Of a stretch of 64,000 nt of DNA, positions 1 through 10,439 are shown piece by piece (position 1 is the first letter of the stretch; each line of letters opens with the position of its first letter). This DNA is from Sympetrum striolatum (lineage: Eukaryota > Arthropoda > Insecta > Odonata > Libellulidae): positions 29,297,393-29,361,392 of the forward strand of contig OX388350.1 in assembly GCA_947579665.1 (NCBI GenBank). The letters are read 5' to 3'. A program made the translations under genes and the position numbers. The notes under the pieces are model-generated. The model worked only from the letters and a program-made list of their open reading frames with translations. It had not been told where the DNA came from and did no database searches.

Positions 1-39
<39 letters not shown>

Positions 40-40
40 C
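1..40. repeat. (GT)n microsatellite
   Basis: The window opens inside an alternating GT tract with a few interruptions (TATG, GCTTG). It may continue to the left of the window. Confidence 0.9.
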
Positions 41-849
41 TTGTGGGCGCTCTAACGTGAAAACTATTCGTTGTATCAACACCAAATTTCATATATAGTA
101 CTTTAGTTGGTGTCGTTAGAGTTGATTAGTTTTTGGAGTAAATCTGGTAACCGGAAGTTTAACTTCATTCTTCAAAGCTCATTTCCGGTTTTCAAAATAT
201 CTCCAGAAATATGATATTTAGGTATATACTATTATTTACAATTGTTTTAGAAAATAAAATTTAATATAACTTTTGTATGAATCATATTTTTGTATCACTG
301 ATTGTTTAGGAGTTATTCAGGAAATACTGATAAACCGGAAGTTGCTGTTTATGTACTTTGTGGGCGCTATGGGCTCTATGTGCGAAAGGCCAATTTCATC
401 GTTATTCATCGATCATGTCCCGAAAAACATTATTTATAATGTTTGTGACGTCAAAGATAAAAATATATAAATTAATCACTTATCTTCCAAGTTCAGATGG
501 AACATAGAGTTCGAAATTACTGTCGTAGATAAATATTTACATCTTATATATGGAGAAAGTCATGTGCCTGCCACATCAGATTTTTTTGATGGTTTTGGTT
601 CTTTGAGATACTCATTTCGCTTAGGTCAATCAGCGGTACACCGTATGCTACATTTAATTGAAAAACAGAAAAATAACCACATAAATATTCTTCCCGTCCA
701 AAGATGACAATAATTAGAGTATGATTAAGGCTATCGATAACTTGTGGCGCTTGAAAAACAAGAAGAAAACAAAGTTAAACTTCCTACCACACCCCAAGAG
801 TGGCTAAAAAGCTGATTTATAACGCAAATAATTCACTAGGATTTCCAAC
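41..849. other. Unassigned AT-rich DNA
   Basis: No repeat copy, RNA gene or convincing reading frame was recognised here. The one frame of 65 codons (273-470) has no recognisable motif and an ordinary AT-rich composition, so it is treated as chance. Confidence 0.5.
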
Positions 850-1130
850 GAATCGACTATTTTTCGTTCAATATTATTTTCTACTAATATTTCTCGTCGG
901 ATCCAAATGCAATTCAACAAAAATAAACATATAATAGTGGGATTTCCAATAATTTCAGGGATTAAAGATTAAATAAAAAAATCTTTGGATTCCTTTGTAA
1001 GATATAATGTGAAATATGGAATAAAATTGGATACATTAAATGTCAACATATGTTTAAGAAAAATGTGAGAAACCAATGGCAACGTGAATTTTCCACCAAC
1101 TGATGGAATTAGTTTATTGATGGAAGCTAT
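850..1130 (+). repeat. Diverged copy of the palindrome-arm repeat
   Basis: This stretch aligns by eye with the left arm (about 3380-3610) and with the reverse complement of the right arm (about 4700-4930) of the long palindrome at 3298-5021. Shared blocks include TCGGATCCAAATGCAATTC against TTGGATCAAAATGTAATTC, and the following GGGATTTCC..GGGATTAAA segment. Indels have destroyed any common reading frame, so I see no sign that it codes for protein. It abuts the minus-strand repeat block at 1130-3297, which suggests that the arm is the distal part of the same large element. Confidence 0.6.
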
Positions 1131-1594
1131 TTCAAAATTACTTTATAAATTATATGTGGCAGCAATAAAATTGGTATGGCTTTCAATTTGATTAATAAAC
1201 AATTTCGTAAAAAATTGAAATACTTCTAGTTCAAACATTTTGTAATGTATTCATCAATGTAAAATTAAATCTTTCCTTTTTATACATTGAACCGTAAAAT
1301 TCCATATCTTATAAATGTTTATACAATTCTGAATGGTCTTTGGTTTGACCTTGGAATATCTTACTGATATACTATTATTATTATTCATTTCATTAATTTG
1401 GATAGATTATTCCACGGACATTAAAACTTAATCACTACTGCGGTTTCTCTCGTAAAAAAAGTTATTTGGAAGATAATTACGATATCCAATAATACTAAGT
1501 CAGATATTGATTATTAATGATATTGAAGAGTTAGTCCGAAAATATGAATGCGGAAAAGACAGTCTAGCCGCCAATCGTTACCAGAAAAATATTT

Positions 1595-1625
1595 GCTCTT
1601 ATGGGGGATTGAACCCGAACTAATA
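1595..1625 (-). repeat. Remnant of tRNA-like module 3 (copy A)
   Basis: On the minus strand this reads GTTCGGGTTCAATCCCCCAT, resembling only the T-arm (box B) part of a tRNA. The rest of the cloverleaf is gone. The matching remnant in copy C lies at 38763-38790, with the same downstream sequence. Confidence 0.5.
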
Positions 1626-1778
1626 CCAGGAAACCCGAATGTATGACTATGGATGAATAAAATATACCTGTTAGCCTTATTTCATCAATTATTGGGTTAG
1701 ATAATAAATTTTGATGATTATAAAGAGTTATTCCGAAAATAGGAATGCGAAAATGCCAATCGTTACCGGAAAAAAATT

Positions 1779-1842
1779 GCGCCCTGGAGCCCGATCGCCC
1801 CACACCTATCGAGCAAGTGGCCCACTCGGCCACCCAGAGCTC
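1779..1842 (-). repeat. tRNA-like module 2 (copy A)
   Basis: On the minus strand this begins GAGCTCTGGGTGGCCGAGTG, which contains a good box A-like TGGCCGAGTGG. It ends near GGGCTCCAGGGCGC, where box B is badly degraded. The direct counterpart is 38542-38605. It is a tRNA-derived segment within a repeat, not a functional tRNA gene. Confidence 0.6.
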
Positions 1843-2397
1843 AAGTGCCATCGATTAATGAGGCTTTATAAATAATGTCAATTAAGATATCCGAATCGAA
1901 AAAAATCCATATTAATATTTTTTTAGATTCGAAATCGTGAGGATTCAGATAAATACACTAAATATTTGAATAATTTTGAGGATATAAACAAAACTTCCCC
2001 CTGACGAATTAGGTGATTGTTGACTCTCCTACAAATATATGGGAATCATATGTCCGTAAGAAATGCATGGAGAACGAGATTCGAGATTTCATTAGATTCC
2101 ATATCTTATGACTTTTTATGGAATTCTGACTGCTCCTTTGTTTTTTTACCCTCCTATTTTACTATTATTATTAATCATCATTTCATTCATTAAGATAGAT
2201 TACTTTACGGTTATTGAAACTCTTAAACACTACTGCGGTTTCTCTTGTAAACGAAAAGTTATTTGAAAGACAATTACGATATACAATAAACAATAACACT
2301 GAGTCAGATAATGATTTTTAAAGATATTGAAGAGTTAGTCCGAAAATAGGAATATAGAAAAGACGGACTTACCGCCGATCTTAAGCGGAAAAATTTT

Positions 2398-2470
2398 GCT
2401 CCGGTCGGGGATTGAGCCCGAGCCACTTCCGTACAAGCCGGACGTCTAGCCCACTTGGCTATCCGAGAGC
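2398..2470 (-). repeat. tRNA-like module 1 (copy A)
   Basis: A 73-base tRNA-like segment on the minus strand. The D arm is AGCC-AAGTG-GGCT, the anticodon-like hairpin is TCCG-GCTTGTA-CGGA, and the T arm is TCGGG-CTCAATC-CCCGA. The acceptor ends pair only partly (CTCTCGG against ACCGGAG), and the spacing between the D and anticodon arms is too long for a canonical tRNA. Counterparts lie at 37790-37862 and 27976-28051. The arms have stayed recognisable although the surrounding repeat has diverged. Confidence 0.7.
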
Positions 2471-3297
2471 TAACTACCACCGAATAATTAGGCCTTAAAA
2501 ATAATAACAATCTTGATTTTGAGATCTTGGAGTCGAAAAAATCCTTATTCCTATTGTTTTAGATTCTAAATCGCGAGAATTCAGATAAAAAACACGAAAT
2601 ATTTTAATACTTCTGCGGTTATAAACAAACATTCCCCCTGACGATTTAGGTGATTGTTGACTCTCATACAAATATATGAATTCATAGGTCCATAAAAAAT
2701 GCATGGAGAACCAGCGAAATTTCATGGCAAGGAAAGCATTAGCAAACTTCGGAAAATAAGTATCAGCTATATATTTTTGCAAATAATATAACGTTATATA
2801 TGATAAAAGGTTAAAATTGTACTTACCGAATTATGCTTCCAGTGAAATGTTTTCATTCTTAATAAAATACGTATAAAATGTTAAACTCAAAATTATTCAA
2901 CGGTAACTATGTAAACAAGCGTGATGATATTTTAGCAACCGAATAAACAAACACAATTAAAATCAACGATTTTCTGGAAATTCTATATACTGTGAATTGG
3001 TAAGTAAATGTTCCTTTTTTTAAGGGGCAATACCTTGTGATTTTGCTATTTACATTTGAGATAAACAAAACGTAGGGACAGACCTCCGACTATATGAGAA
3101 AGATGCTTATTCAAATCAAATTTTCCAAGGGCGTTTATATATTCTAATAGGAAAGAATATTAATGTTAGGAGATAATACAGAATACTTTTTGGAGAGTTT
3201 TAGCTAAAATAAGCCAAGTAAACAACTAAGAAATGTCTGTGGAGTGAGCTCAGGTAAGTATCATGCATAACATGAAGTTCAATAAAAATCTCGCCTT

Positions 3298-5021
3298 CGC
3301 TTGTGACTCTTTCCACGCCAAACCGAATAAGGAAAGGGATGATATTTTTGGATTTAGTAATATAGTATATTTTACGTATAGACTTTTGTTCCCTAATATT
3401 GTCTACTAATAACTCTCATTGGATCAAAATGTAATTCAACGAATAATAAACAGATACTGGCGGGATTTTCTAGAATTTCTGGGATTAAACATTTTTCTAA
3501 GAAAATCGAAGAAGAAATAAGTTGCTTACTTTCCTGAGTATGTAATGCTGATATGGGAAATGGATAATGTGGAAAGTAAACATCTTCATCTTTGATTTTT
3601 TAAATGAAATTCCACCATATTTCAATTAGTGGTATTAATTTTTCTAAGACTTAAATATAAAAATAAATTGTCAGATCTTTCTAAAACTCAGTCATAATGT
3701 TGGTAATAACAATAGAAACATTTTAGCCAACTTTTAGACCAATAGTCCAAGTGGTTACAAAAGACGGACTGGAAAACTTTGTAATAAAGTGCGAAACTCG
3801 ATTTGCACGGCGTCAGTCAAACACCCATTCCTCATAAAGTATAAAACAAGAAGTGCTTTAGATATAATTTTAACAAATCTCAAAATATGATATATTTTTG
3901 GTGTAAGATATGATTCGATTTCTAAAAAACGTGGCCTATTTTAGTGCAATTAATCTTTTTGTTGATTTTAAACGAAAATACATATCTTTGGCTATAAAGC
4001 CAAAGTACATCACCAAAATTCAAAACAAATTTTCTTTGACTACAGAGGATATAGAAGTGGGGATTTGGTGTAATGTTCTTTTTGATTCAAATCGAGGTTG
4101 TGAGAAGGAGCGATACCAAAGATAAAGTTACTATGTCAATAATTTATTAAATAAATTCAAACCTCCTAACAGCTAAATGAACCAACCCGTACTCGGTTAT
4201 CCTCTTCAAAGTTTAAATCAACGAAGGGATCACAACCTTATTTTTTTCAAAAGAATATTCAATTAATCCGCACTATTATGTTATCAAATTTCTAAGAAAA
4301 TTTATATTTAATTGTGCTAATATATTTTTAAGCCAAAAATATCTATTTTTTGTTTAAAATCAACAAAAAGGTTTTTATGCGTGAAAATATATCACATTTC
4401 TCAGAAATCGAATCTTATATTACACCAAAAGATAGATCTGATTTAGAGATTTGGTTTAGGAATATTTAAATCACTACATATTTTAAATCTTTTGATGAAC
4501 GGGTATTTGACTGACGGCGCGCGCGTCGAGTTTATTACAAAGTTTTCCAGCCCTTCTTTTGTAACCACTCGGACTATTGGTCTAAAATTTGGCAAAAATA
4601 TCTCTATTTTTGCTACCAACATTGTGACTAAGTATTAGAAAGATCCGAAATTCTACTTTTATATTTAAATCTTAGAGAAAAGCACTAATTGTAATCTGGT
4701 GGAATTTCATTTAAAAAACCGAAGAAAGAACAAGCTGTTTACTTTCCGCAGTATCCAATTTCCATAAAAGTTTTCAATACTGAGTAAAGTAAACATCTTA
4801 TTTCTCCTTCGATTTTCTTAGAAAAACGTTTAATCCCAGATATTCTGGGAAATCCCGCCAATTTCTGTTCATTATTTGTTGAATTACATTTTGATCCAAT
4901 GAGAGTTTGTAGAAGACAATATTGTTGAAAAAATAGTCTAATCGTAAGAAATCGTAAATTCCTAAACCCGAAAATATCCTGCCTTTTCTGCTTCGGCTCG
5001 GCGTGGAAAGACCCACAAGCG
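3298..5021. repeat. 1.7-kb imperfect palindrome
   Basis: The left arm (about 3298-4000) and right arm (about 4330-5021) are reverse complements with scattered mismatches and indels. Matching landmarks run from the outside in: CGCTTGTG(A/G).TCTTTCCACGCC; CTCTCATTGGATCAAAATG; AAATGAAATTCCACCA; TTTTAGACCAATAGTCC; AAAACTTTGTAATAAA; the GTCAGTCAAA segment; and TTTTTGTTGATTTTAAAC. The centre of about 330 bases is unpaired. Frames reaching from 4739-5275 (minus) into the adjoining GC-rich patch are not kept open in the left arm or in the third copy at 850-1130. I therefore treat this as a long-inverted-repeat element and not as a gene. Confidence 0.8.
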
Positions 5022-5139
5022 AGATCCATTTCCATCCGAATGGACGCTCGATTCCCGAGTATCTGCACCTGATTCGCGTATTCCGACCGTGGTAGTATCG
5101 TAAATCGCTCTCCGTAAGAAGAACGAGAGTTTTGAAAAA

Positions 5140-5450
5140 TGGAGGAATTTGAGTTCGCGAAAAGTAGAGATGGGAGAGGAAGTGGGAGGAGGGGAAGGGC
5201 ACATTTTGCATTCCTTAGCCTCGCCCATGCCCACCGATGAATGGAGCCTCTCCACGGGCCATCGCCCATCGCCAAAGCGGATACGATTCAACTCCTCCCT
5301 CTCCATCTGGTCTATTTTTTCCCTTCCACAACCACTCCTGCGCGCTGTCTCTTTCTCCTTCATTCAACATAACTTTCTCTGTCCCCACATTAACCTCTAT
5401 TTGCCCTTCAACCTCCGTCAACGTTTTCTCTCTAATTCTCTCTTTGTCAC
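5140..5450. other. GC/C+T-rich patch with chance reading frames
   Basis: A locally GC-richer patch in AT-rich DNA, purine-rich on the left and C/T-rich on the right. Long overlapping frames occur on both strands (4739-5363 minus, 5149-5688 plus), as expected when stop codons are rare from composition alone. The predicted peptides are low-complexity and carry no recognisable domain. A regulatory role is possible but unsupported. Confidence 0.4.
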
Positions 5451-5667
5451 TGCTTCGAAGATGTCGAGGATCTTATTTACGCTTAATGAATTCACCATCA
5501 GTAGAATAAAAGTCTCATTACTTAATAATTCCTCCCTTATTCATTGCTGTTTGGCGAAGAAATCACTCTGTATACTATACTGCACACTGTACTTCAGTGG
5601 ATCTTTTTTGCTAAGATATCACCTTGGGTTTTTATTACATCCACTCCTTCCAAAGTTTTCCTCTTTA

Positions 5668-5775
5668 TCTCTGTTCACCTACACCTAACTTATGTTTATA
5701 ATATCATTGATGAAAGGTTAGATGAAAGAAGAGACTTTAAATCTCAATCTCGGCTTAATAAAGGCCTTAAAAATG
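5668..5775 (+). mobile_element. LINE-like 3' tail, copy 1
   Basis: This aligns by eye with 16017-16126. Both read TCTCT.TT.ACCTACAC, then TTATGTTT, then a GAAAGGT(T)AGATG(A/G)AAG.AGAGA block, then TCTCAA..TCG, and end near AAAG/AAGACCTTA. A motif of the type 'gttagatggaagagagac' followed by an A-rich end resembles LINE 3' ends. That assignment is inference. An A-rich stretch follows at about 5770-5805. Confidence 0.45.
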
Positions 5776-5812
5776 CAATAAAAAGTAATAAAATAAAAAT
5801 GGGTTAATTGGA

Positions 5813-5875
5813 GGAATGGCCTTCAAAGGATACAATTCTCCCATAAAAACACGGAATTATTATTATTATAAGACC
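5813..5875 (+). repeat. Truncated SINE tail (same family as 6013-6186)
   Basis: It starts AGGAATGGCC and ends in ACGGAATTATTATTATTATA, matching the 3' part of the complete SINE-like copy just downstream (AGGAATGGCC ... ACGAATTGTTATTTTTATAA). The tRNA-like head is absent. Confidence 0.45.
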
Positions 5876-6012
5876 TTTCTTTTTTTCTTCTTAATAAACC
5901 CTTCAGGGTTTCATTGCCTGACAACTTCATCAGTTGTTATTTCATCATCAGGTGTAATGTTTATCTTGTGGTATATTGTAAATTAAAAAGGTTCATAGTT
6001 TTTATAGTTACT

Positions 6013-6186
6013 CTGTTGGCGGCCTCGGTGTGGCAATGGTCAGTGCGCTAGGCTTGCAACGCAGAGGTCCTGGGTTCGAATCCTGGTTATTCGTGAGTGT
6101 TAAAACAATTATAAAGGTTTATTGTAGGAATGGCCATTATTGGCTAAAACATCCCCGACAATAATAACGAATTGTTATTTTTATAA
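6013..6186 (+). repeat. tRNA-derived SINE, Ala-like head
   Basis: The head contains a box A-like TGGCAATGGTCAGTG and a clear box B, GGGTTCGAATCCTGG. Between them an anticodon-like loop reads CTTGCAA (TGC, alanine-like), but its stem has mismatches and the acceptor ends do not pair. A tRNA-unrelated body of about 90 bases follows and ends in an AT-rich tail. The combination of internal pol III promoter boxes, an unrelated body and an AT tail is the usual SINE layout. The headless relative at 5813-5875 supports a repeat rather than a tRNA gene. Confidence 0.65.
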
Positions 6187-7344
6187 GTTAACGAACCGTA
6201 TTATTATTCAGTAGGCAATGTAAAATTAATTGGTAGCCCTTGCAGACTGATTGGGATCAATTAAAATTTTGATAGATATTCTGAAGATACAAAGTTGTGT
6301 TTTCTGGAACTATAAGCTCTTTAAGCTAATTTATTTACATTGGTTCAGCTGATGTTATATTATTTTGTTTAAATTTCTATACTTTCAGCCAACACTGGTT
6401 TAGTATTTTAGCCTCCTAGATATGGGATATTTCTGGCTGGTGCTGTCATATACCGTCATTGAGGTTCAATTTTCTGGATTGTTAACATTTATAGCTACCG
6501 ATATCGTTCTATATTTTTAATTTTGACTTAAGAAAAGATACACAAAAAAAAATTCCCGAAGGTGAGGACAGAAATCTCATCCATAGTGTCTTAAAGACCA
6601 GGCTATTTTCTCTCTTTCGGAGATGTAGTGCTTGGAAAGACTAATTTGCTAACCTGGTAAGAATTTCCTTTTTCGGATTACAAGAAATTTCTGTTTCAAT
6701 ATCGTTTTTTTGGCCTTAATATGGCGTTCTATGACAACATACAGATAGTACACTGAAGAAAATTTATTTATAATAAATTACGACAGGTGATTAATACTAA
6801 GGGGGTTAGCTGTTTTACAAATTTACCTCATTTTCATCTCCTCTACATTTTCTTCTTGTAAAATTGATCAAATATCAAATTCAGTGCCAGGCTTTTAATA
6901 ATAAAATAAATTAGTATCTGATAAACTGATGAAAGTAATATGGATTTAATTTTGTTAAGATTTAACTGAATATACTTCCTTATATAGCAGACATTTTCCC
7001 TGTCGTAAACTGGTGGAAACCTTTCATAATATCACCGAAGAAGAATAAAGTGTAAAAATTATAAGGCGTATTTATTTTTTATGCTAATTTTGTTATGAAA
7101 TGCGCAAATTCCAATCTTTTTCCCCAGATTAGCTCGATTGCCATGACCTGCATCTCCTCGAATTTAATAATCCTGGCAACTCGTTTCAAAATTCCGTGAC
7201 AGAACCTTGAGTTCGTTTCTTAAGAATACTCACAGTTATTTGATATGACGACTAAATTTTTTCAACCTGCCAATACCCCTTCTCATTCCTTCAAAATACG
7301 GTATCTTAGGAGCCCACTAAGTTTGTAATGAATAAAATTGAAGT

Positions 7345-7712
7345 AACTGTATATACTCATGTGTAAGCCGAGTATATTTTTATACTGAAAAACCCTCATT
7401 GGCTTATACTCGAGTGAAGGTTTCACTCACCTGTTCTCAGGAGAAAAAAGTCTGCCATAGTCGAAATTCTACTTGAAAAATTCTTAATTTCCTCGATTAA
7501 CAATCCTCTGTAATTATTTTCCGCAATTACGTAACGTCGTCGTCGTTATTAAAAACAAACAAGTTGGATCGGACATCCTGATCTGGCAACTTCGGGCGAC
7601 GTCGGATTTCCCTCCCTAGGCATATATTTGAGTCAATTAGTTTTACGTTTTTCATGATAAAATTAGTTCTTTCGGCATATATTCGGATCGGCTTATACTC
7701 TATTGTCATCAA
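7345..7712. mobile_element. Possible DNA-element relic with inverted ends
   Basis: The left end reads ATACTCATGTGTAAGCCGAG and an internal block reads GGCTTATACTCGAGTG. The right end reads GATCGGCTTATACTC. The ends are imperfect inverted copies of an ACTC..(T/G)TAAGCCGA motif. Such a terminal motif is common in short non-autonomous DNA elements, but I cannot name the family. The interior is AT-rich without a transposase frame. Confidence 0.4.
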
Positions 7713-7965
7713 CACAAGAATTCCATCTGTGGAAATCTCCTTTAATTACAAGTATATTCTCTTCTATCCTTCCCTGTCTTGACCCAATCTCTTCATTCAC
7801 CCATATCTGCATATGGTAACGTATTTTAGAACTCTCAGTATTTATATCCCTATAAATTAAAGGAGTGCAGTGTACCCTCTTGCTTCTGAACTCATTAACA
7901 AAAATCACTCAGCATCATAATTAGAGTAAAGAAAGAAAATTTAGAACACGGCTGTCATTAATGAA

Positions 7966-8099
7966 TTAGAGGTTTTAAATCTCCAATAGCCATCTTTGTC
8001 AGCGTTCCTCGTCTCATTTCCCGAATTTATCTCCGAATACCGGGCAATAAGACGAGGAACTCCGATAAAAAACGGATACTAGAGATTTAAAACCTCTAA
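7966..8099. mobile_element. Nested inverted-repeat MITE
   Basis: The ends are perfect 18-bp inverted repeats (TTAGAGGTTTTAAATCTC at 7966-7983 and its complement at 8082-8099). Inside lies a second inverted repeat of about 20 bp, at 8004-8023 (GTTCCTCGTCTCATTTCCCG) and 8041-8060, with two mismatches. The flanking text AACACGGCTGT..ATTAA at 7946 recurs at 39263, so the element or its neighbour is repeated in the window. The true boundary may therefore lie slightly outside the perfect repeat. Confidence 0.7.
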
Positions 8100-8269
8100 A
8101 TCACAATTGTATTACCAAATTCAGAAATCACAGGATTAACTGAAAAGATAAATACTTTCCGTAGGAGACCACTGAGTTTTTGGCGGAATAAAGTTGAACA
8201 TGTTTATAAAAATCGTTACAAAATACATATCACGAAAAGTTGGCATTTATACAGCTCTCCGAATAGAAT

Positions 8270-8530
8270 GTCGATGAAAATAGTGTCGGCCAAGCGGATG
8301 TCGGTCAAACGTCGGTATTCCGGCTGTCCAATCCCTTCTTTTCGCCTCACCTCTCTATCCAGCCTCCAAGGCTAAAAGGCGACGCTCCCGAAATAGCCGA
8401 ATGGAGCATCCGATTAAGAGGAGAGGTACCTCAATCGACTCAATGGAGGATGTGTTCCTTATGCCCTCCGGGCGGACGAAAGGTCAGCGGGGAATAAAAA
8501 GGTGAAGGAGTGGAATGGGAAGATTGTGAG
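8270..8530. other. GC-richer patch, no gene recognised
   Basis: A short CpG-containing patch (for example GTCGGCCAAGCGGATGTCGG) in AT-rich surroundings. No domain-bearing reading frame or RNA structure was recognised. Confidence 0.35.
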
Positions 8531-8699
8531 GAGGGAAACTTTTATTAATCAGAAAGCCTACAGATGGCTCCTCATACAACCTGTGACGACGCTTCGTTGA
8601 TGAGCTGTGCGTCATTAGTGGTACAAATGCGGAAGTGTGAAAAGAAAAAAAAAAAAAGAACTTGAGTTGGAAGGAAAGGATTGTTGAAGTGTTTTTGCA

Positions 8700-8830
8700 C
8701 ATAAGGGCGTGCACCCAGGAAAAATCCCAAGGAAAATTGGACTTGGAAAAGTCTGACTGGGCAGAGAATCGAACCCGGGATCCTCCTATGTCCAAGAGGT
8801 TGCCTTGACCAGTTAAGTTGCCCGGTCTAG
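8700..8830 (-). repeat. tRNA-derived SINE B, inverted copy
   Basis: On the minus strand the segment contains GATCCCGGGTTCGATTC, a strong box B, preceded by an A-box-like region (AACTGGTCAAGGCAACCTC). It is followed by the family tail CAGTCAGACTTTTCCAAGTC and TTTTCCTTGGGA. It faces the plus-strand copy at 8854-8975, about 25 bases away, head to head. The acceptor does not close, so this is a SINE and not a tRNA gene. Confidence 0.7.
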
Positions 8831-8853
8831 GTAGCCTACCTGTTTTACTATTC

Positions 8854-8975
8854 TGGGCCGAGTAGCCTAGTTGGTTAAGGCAGCCTCCTGGATATAGGAA
8901 GATCCCGGGTTCGATTCCCGGCCCCGTCAGACTATTTTCAAGCCGTCTTTCCTTGGAAGTTCAGTTGACAGAGGG
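8854..8975 (+). repeat. tRNA-derived SINE B, direct copy
   Basis: The head contains GAGTAGCCTAGTTGGTTAAG (box A-like) and GATCCCGGGTTCGATTCCCG (box B with a 5-bp T stem, CCGGG/CCCGG). The tail GTCAGACTATTTTCAAG and CTTTCCTTGGA matches the inverted copy and the truncated copy at 36176-36240. The 5' seven bases do not pair with CCCCGTC at the 3' side, so it is not a usable tRNA. Confidence 0.75.
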
Positions 8976-9059
8976 ATGGATCGGGGAGTTGAAGAATTGA
9001 TTGATTGATTTTATTGATTGGAGAACCTAATATAACTCAATTATCTTTATTCAACCTTT

Positions 9060-9850
9060 GATAAGTGACTTATATTTTCGAATAGGATGCTGTATCTATA
9101 TATTTAGTTAAAAATAGTGAAGTACTAGAAAAAAAGATCTGAAAATGTAACACGAAATCAAATAATAAATTTCGGCAATATTTTGCAATGTCTCATACCT
9201 AAGTTGTTTCTATTGGAAAACGTGTAAAATTCAAGTAAATTGATGTTGAATTACTGCAATGATTTGTTATGATTTTTTTCTATTAGGAACCTGCTGACAA
9301 GCCGTCTGTGCTTAGCAGGGTCCACTTTGTATGTATGTTGAATTTGACAATGGTAGTGATTATTACCAAATAAAAAATAAAGATAGTTAAAAAAGAGTAA
9401 CATCTTTATAAAGATCAATTGTATCCCAAAATATTTGCGAGTATCCTCTAGCAAACCACGTAATGTGAATTCTCGCTCTGTAAGTAGTATTATTTTCGCG
9501 ATTTTGGATGCAAGCAAATACCATACTTTTCTCTCAAAAGATATATATCCTTACATTTTTATGTTAGTTCCTGAAATTTAGAACTTTATGTGCATTCTCG
9601 AGATGTATCTTGATAAAATTTCTCATAGTAAGAATTTTAATGCCGGTATTATCATTATTTTCCCATATTGAGCTTTAAAGACGATTTAATGGTACGTATG
9701 AGGTGAAAAAAATTGAATAAAATTTCTTAAAGTTAGAATATAGAGCTTAATCTTACTATAATTACTCTCGAATTAAGCCTTAAACACGAGCTTAAACTTG
9801 ATGATGACTAAAATATACGGAGGTGGCCGTGATGTTGCGGAAATTCATAA
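9060..9850. other. Unassigned AT-rich DNA
   Basis: I see no repeat copy or convincing gene. The minus-strand frame at 9251-9517 has no recognisable motif. Confidence 0.45.
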
Positions 9851-9854
9851 TAGA

Positions 9855-10030
9855 AAGATGATAAATACTTTTCCACAAATTTATTTTAGTACAACCGATT
9901 ACGGCTATATCGCCATCTTTAGGTTCATAAAATACTATTCTAGTGTTAGTAGTATTGTTCGATAAATCTGAAAATGGCGATTTAGCCAAAACAGGTTGCT
10001 CTAAATATATTTGTGGAAAAGTATACATCT
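9855..10030. mobile_element. Fold-back element 1 (CCGGTTTCG superfamily)
   Basis: The left arm (9855-9922) and right arm (about 9970-10030) are imperfect inverted repeats. Both contain ACTTTTCCACAAAT, a degenerate A(C/A)C.G.TT..GGCTA block and ATCGCCAT. The arms share the order 'TTCCAC - spacer - (A)CCGGTTTCG' with the fold-backs at 14586, 47672 and 48333, and in part with 54244. Overlapping reading frames on both strands (9792-10028 and 9943-10140) are shadows of the hairpin. Confidence 0.65.
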
Positions 10031-10117
10031 TCTACTTGATTATGACACTGAAATTCAGTCGATTCGTATTTAAATCTAAGATTTCCACTAACAATAAGAA
10101 AATGTCATCAGCGATGA

Positions 10118-10306
10118 TTGACAACATGTTCAGCAAATGAAGTTTCCGATTTTCACCCAATATCCAAGCACGGATTCGTAAAGATCGCATTAAATGAAAA
10201 GGTTAAGGTTTCCTCCGCAGCGAAATTGAATGTCCTCGACTCGCTCTCCGAGGAAATTAACGTCAAAAATGTAAGAATGAAAGAAGACGTTGTTCTGCAT
10301 GAATAA
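10118..10306 (+). CDS. Weak candidate small ORF or exon, unrecognised
   Basis: A 62-codon frame starting just after fold-back element 1 and ending at a TAA. The peptide is hydrophilic and mixed in composition (for example KIALNEKVKV, LDSLSEEINVKN) and is less obviously low-complexity than most frames here. No domain, signal peptide or family resemblance was recognised. No clear splice acceptor or promoter supports it. It may be chance; it is listed because its codon pattern is among the few in the window that look protein-like. Confidence 0.15.
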   Translation: MTTCSANEVSDFHPISKHGFVKIALNEKVKVSSAAKLNVLDSLSEEINVKNVRMKEDVVLHE

Positions 10307-10439
10307 GTCATAAGCGAGCTATCAACGCTCGAGAGCGCTCTTTCAATCGCTTTGTAAAGCGTCAGAACCGAGCTTCACGGATCGTAATTGTGACCCCTAA
10401 CTTACCGAAGAAAAGACTGATCATTCCGTACATTTTCCT

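Larger units (their letters stand above)
1130..3297 (-). repeat. Large tRNA-module repeat family, copy A
   Basis: The reverse complement of this block matches most of 36990-38900 and parts of 27150-28290. Shared landmarks in order are: a segment with CGTGGCTTATTTTAGCTAAA; a segment with GGTTGCTAAAATAAC-like sequence and TTTACATAGTTACC; CAACAATCACCTAAGTCG; a tRNA-like module; ATTTTCGGACTAACTCTTCA; GAAACCGCAGTAGTG; and AGTCATAAGATATGGAATC. Two recognisable tRNA-like modules and one remnant lie inside. Reading frames within it (for example 1564-1851 and 2495-2782, both minus) run straight through the tRNA-like modules and are not credible genes. Whether it moved as a transposon is not shown: no clean termini or target duplication were found for this copy. 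The boundaries are approximate. Confidence 0.75.

Noticed and set aside
1564..1851. 95-codon minus frame
   Set aside because: Runs through tRNA-like module 2 of repeat copy A; a by-product of the repeat.
2495..2782. 95-codon minus frame
   Set aside because: Lies in the non-coding flank of tRNA-like module 1; the equivalent region in copy C (37438-37740) does not keep the frame.
4739..5275. 178-codon and overlapping 137-codon minus frames
   Set aside because: The 3' part lies in the palindrome arm. The matching left arm keeps part of the frame, but the third copy at 850-1130 is full of stops, so selection for coding is not supported.
5930..5965. Hammerhead-like or fold-back sequence around CATCATCAGGTG
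   Set aside because: Only short imperfect complementarity (ACAACTT/AGTTGT) and no second arm; not enough to call an element.
6013..6092. tRNA-Ala gene
   Set aside because: Box A and B and a TGC loop are present, but the acceptor and anticodon stems do not pair and a SINE body follows.
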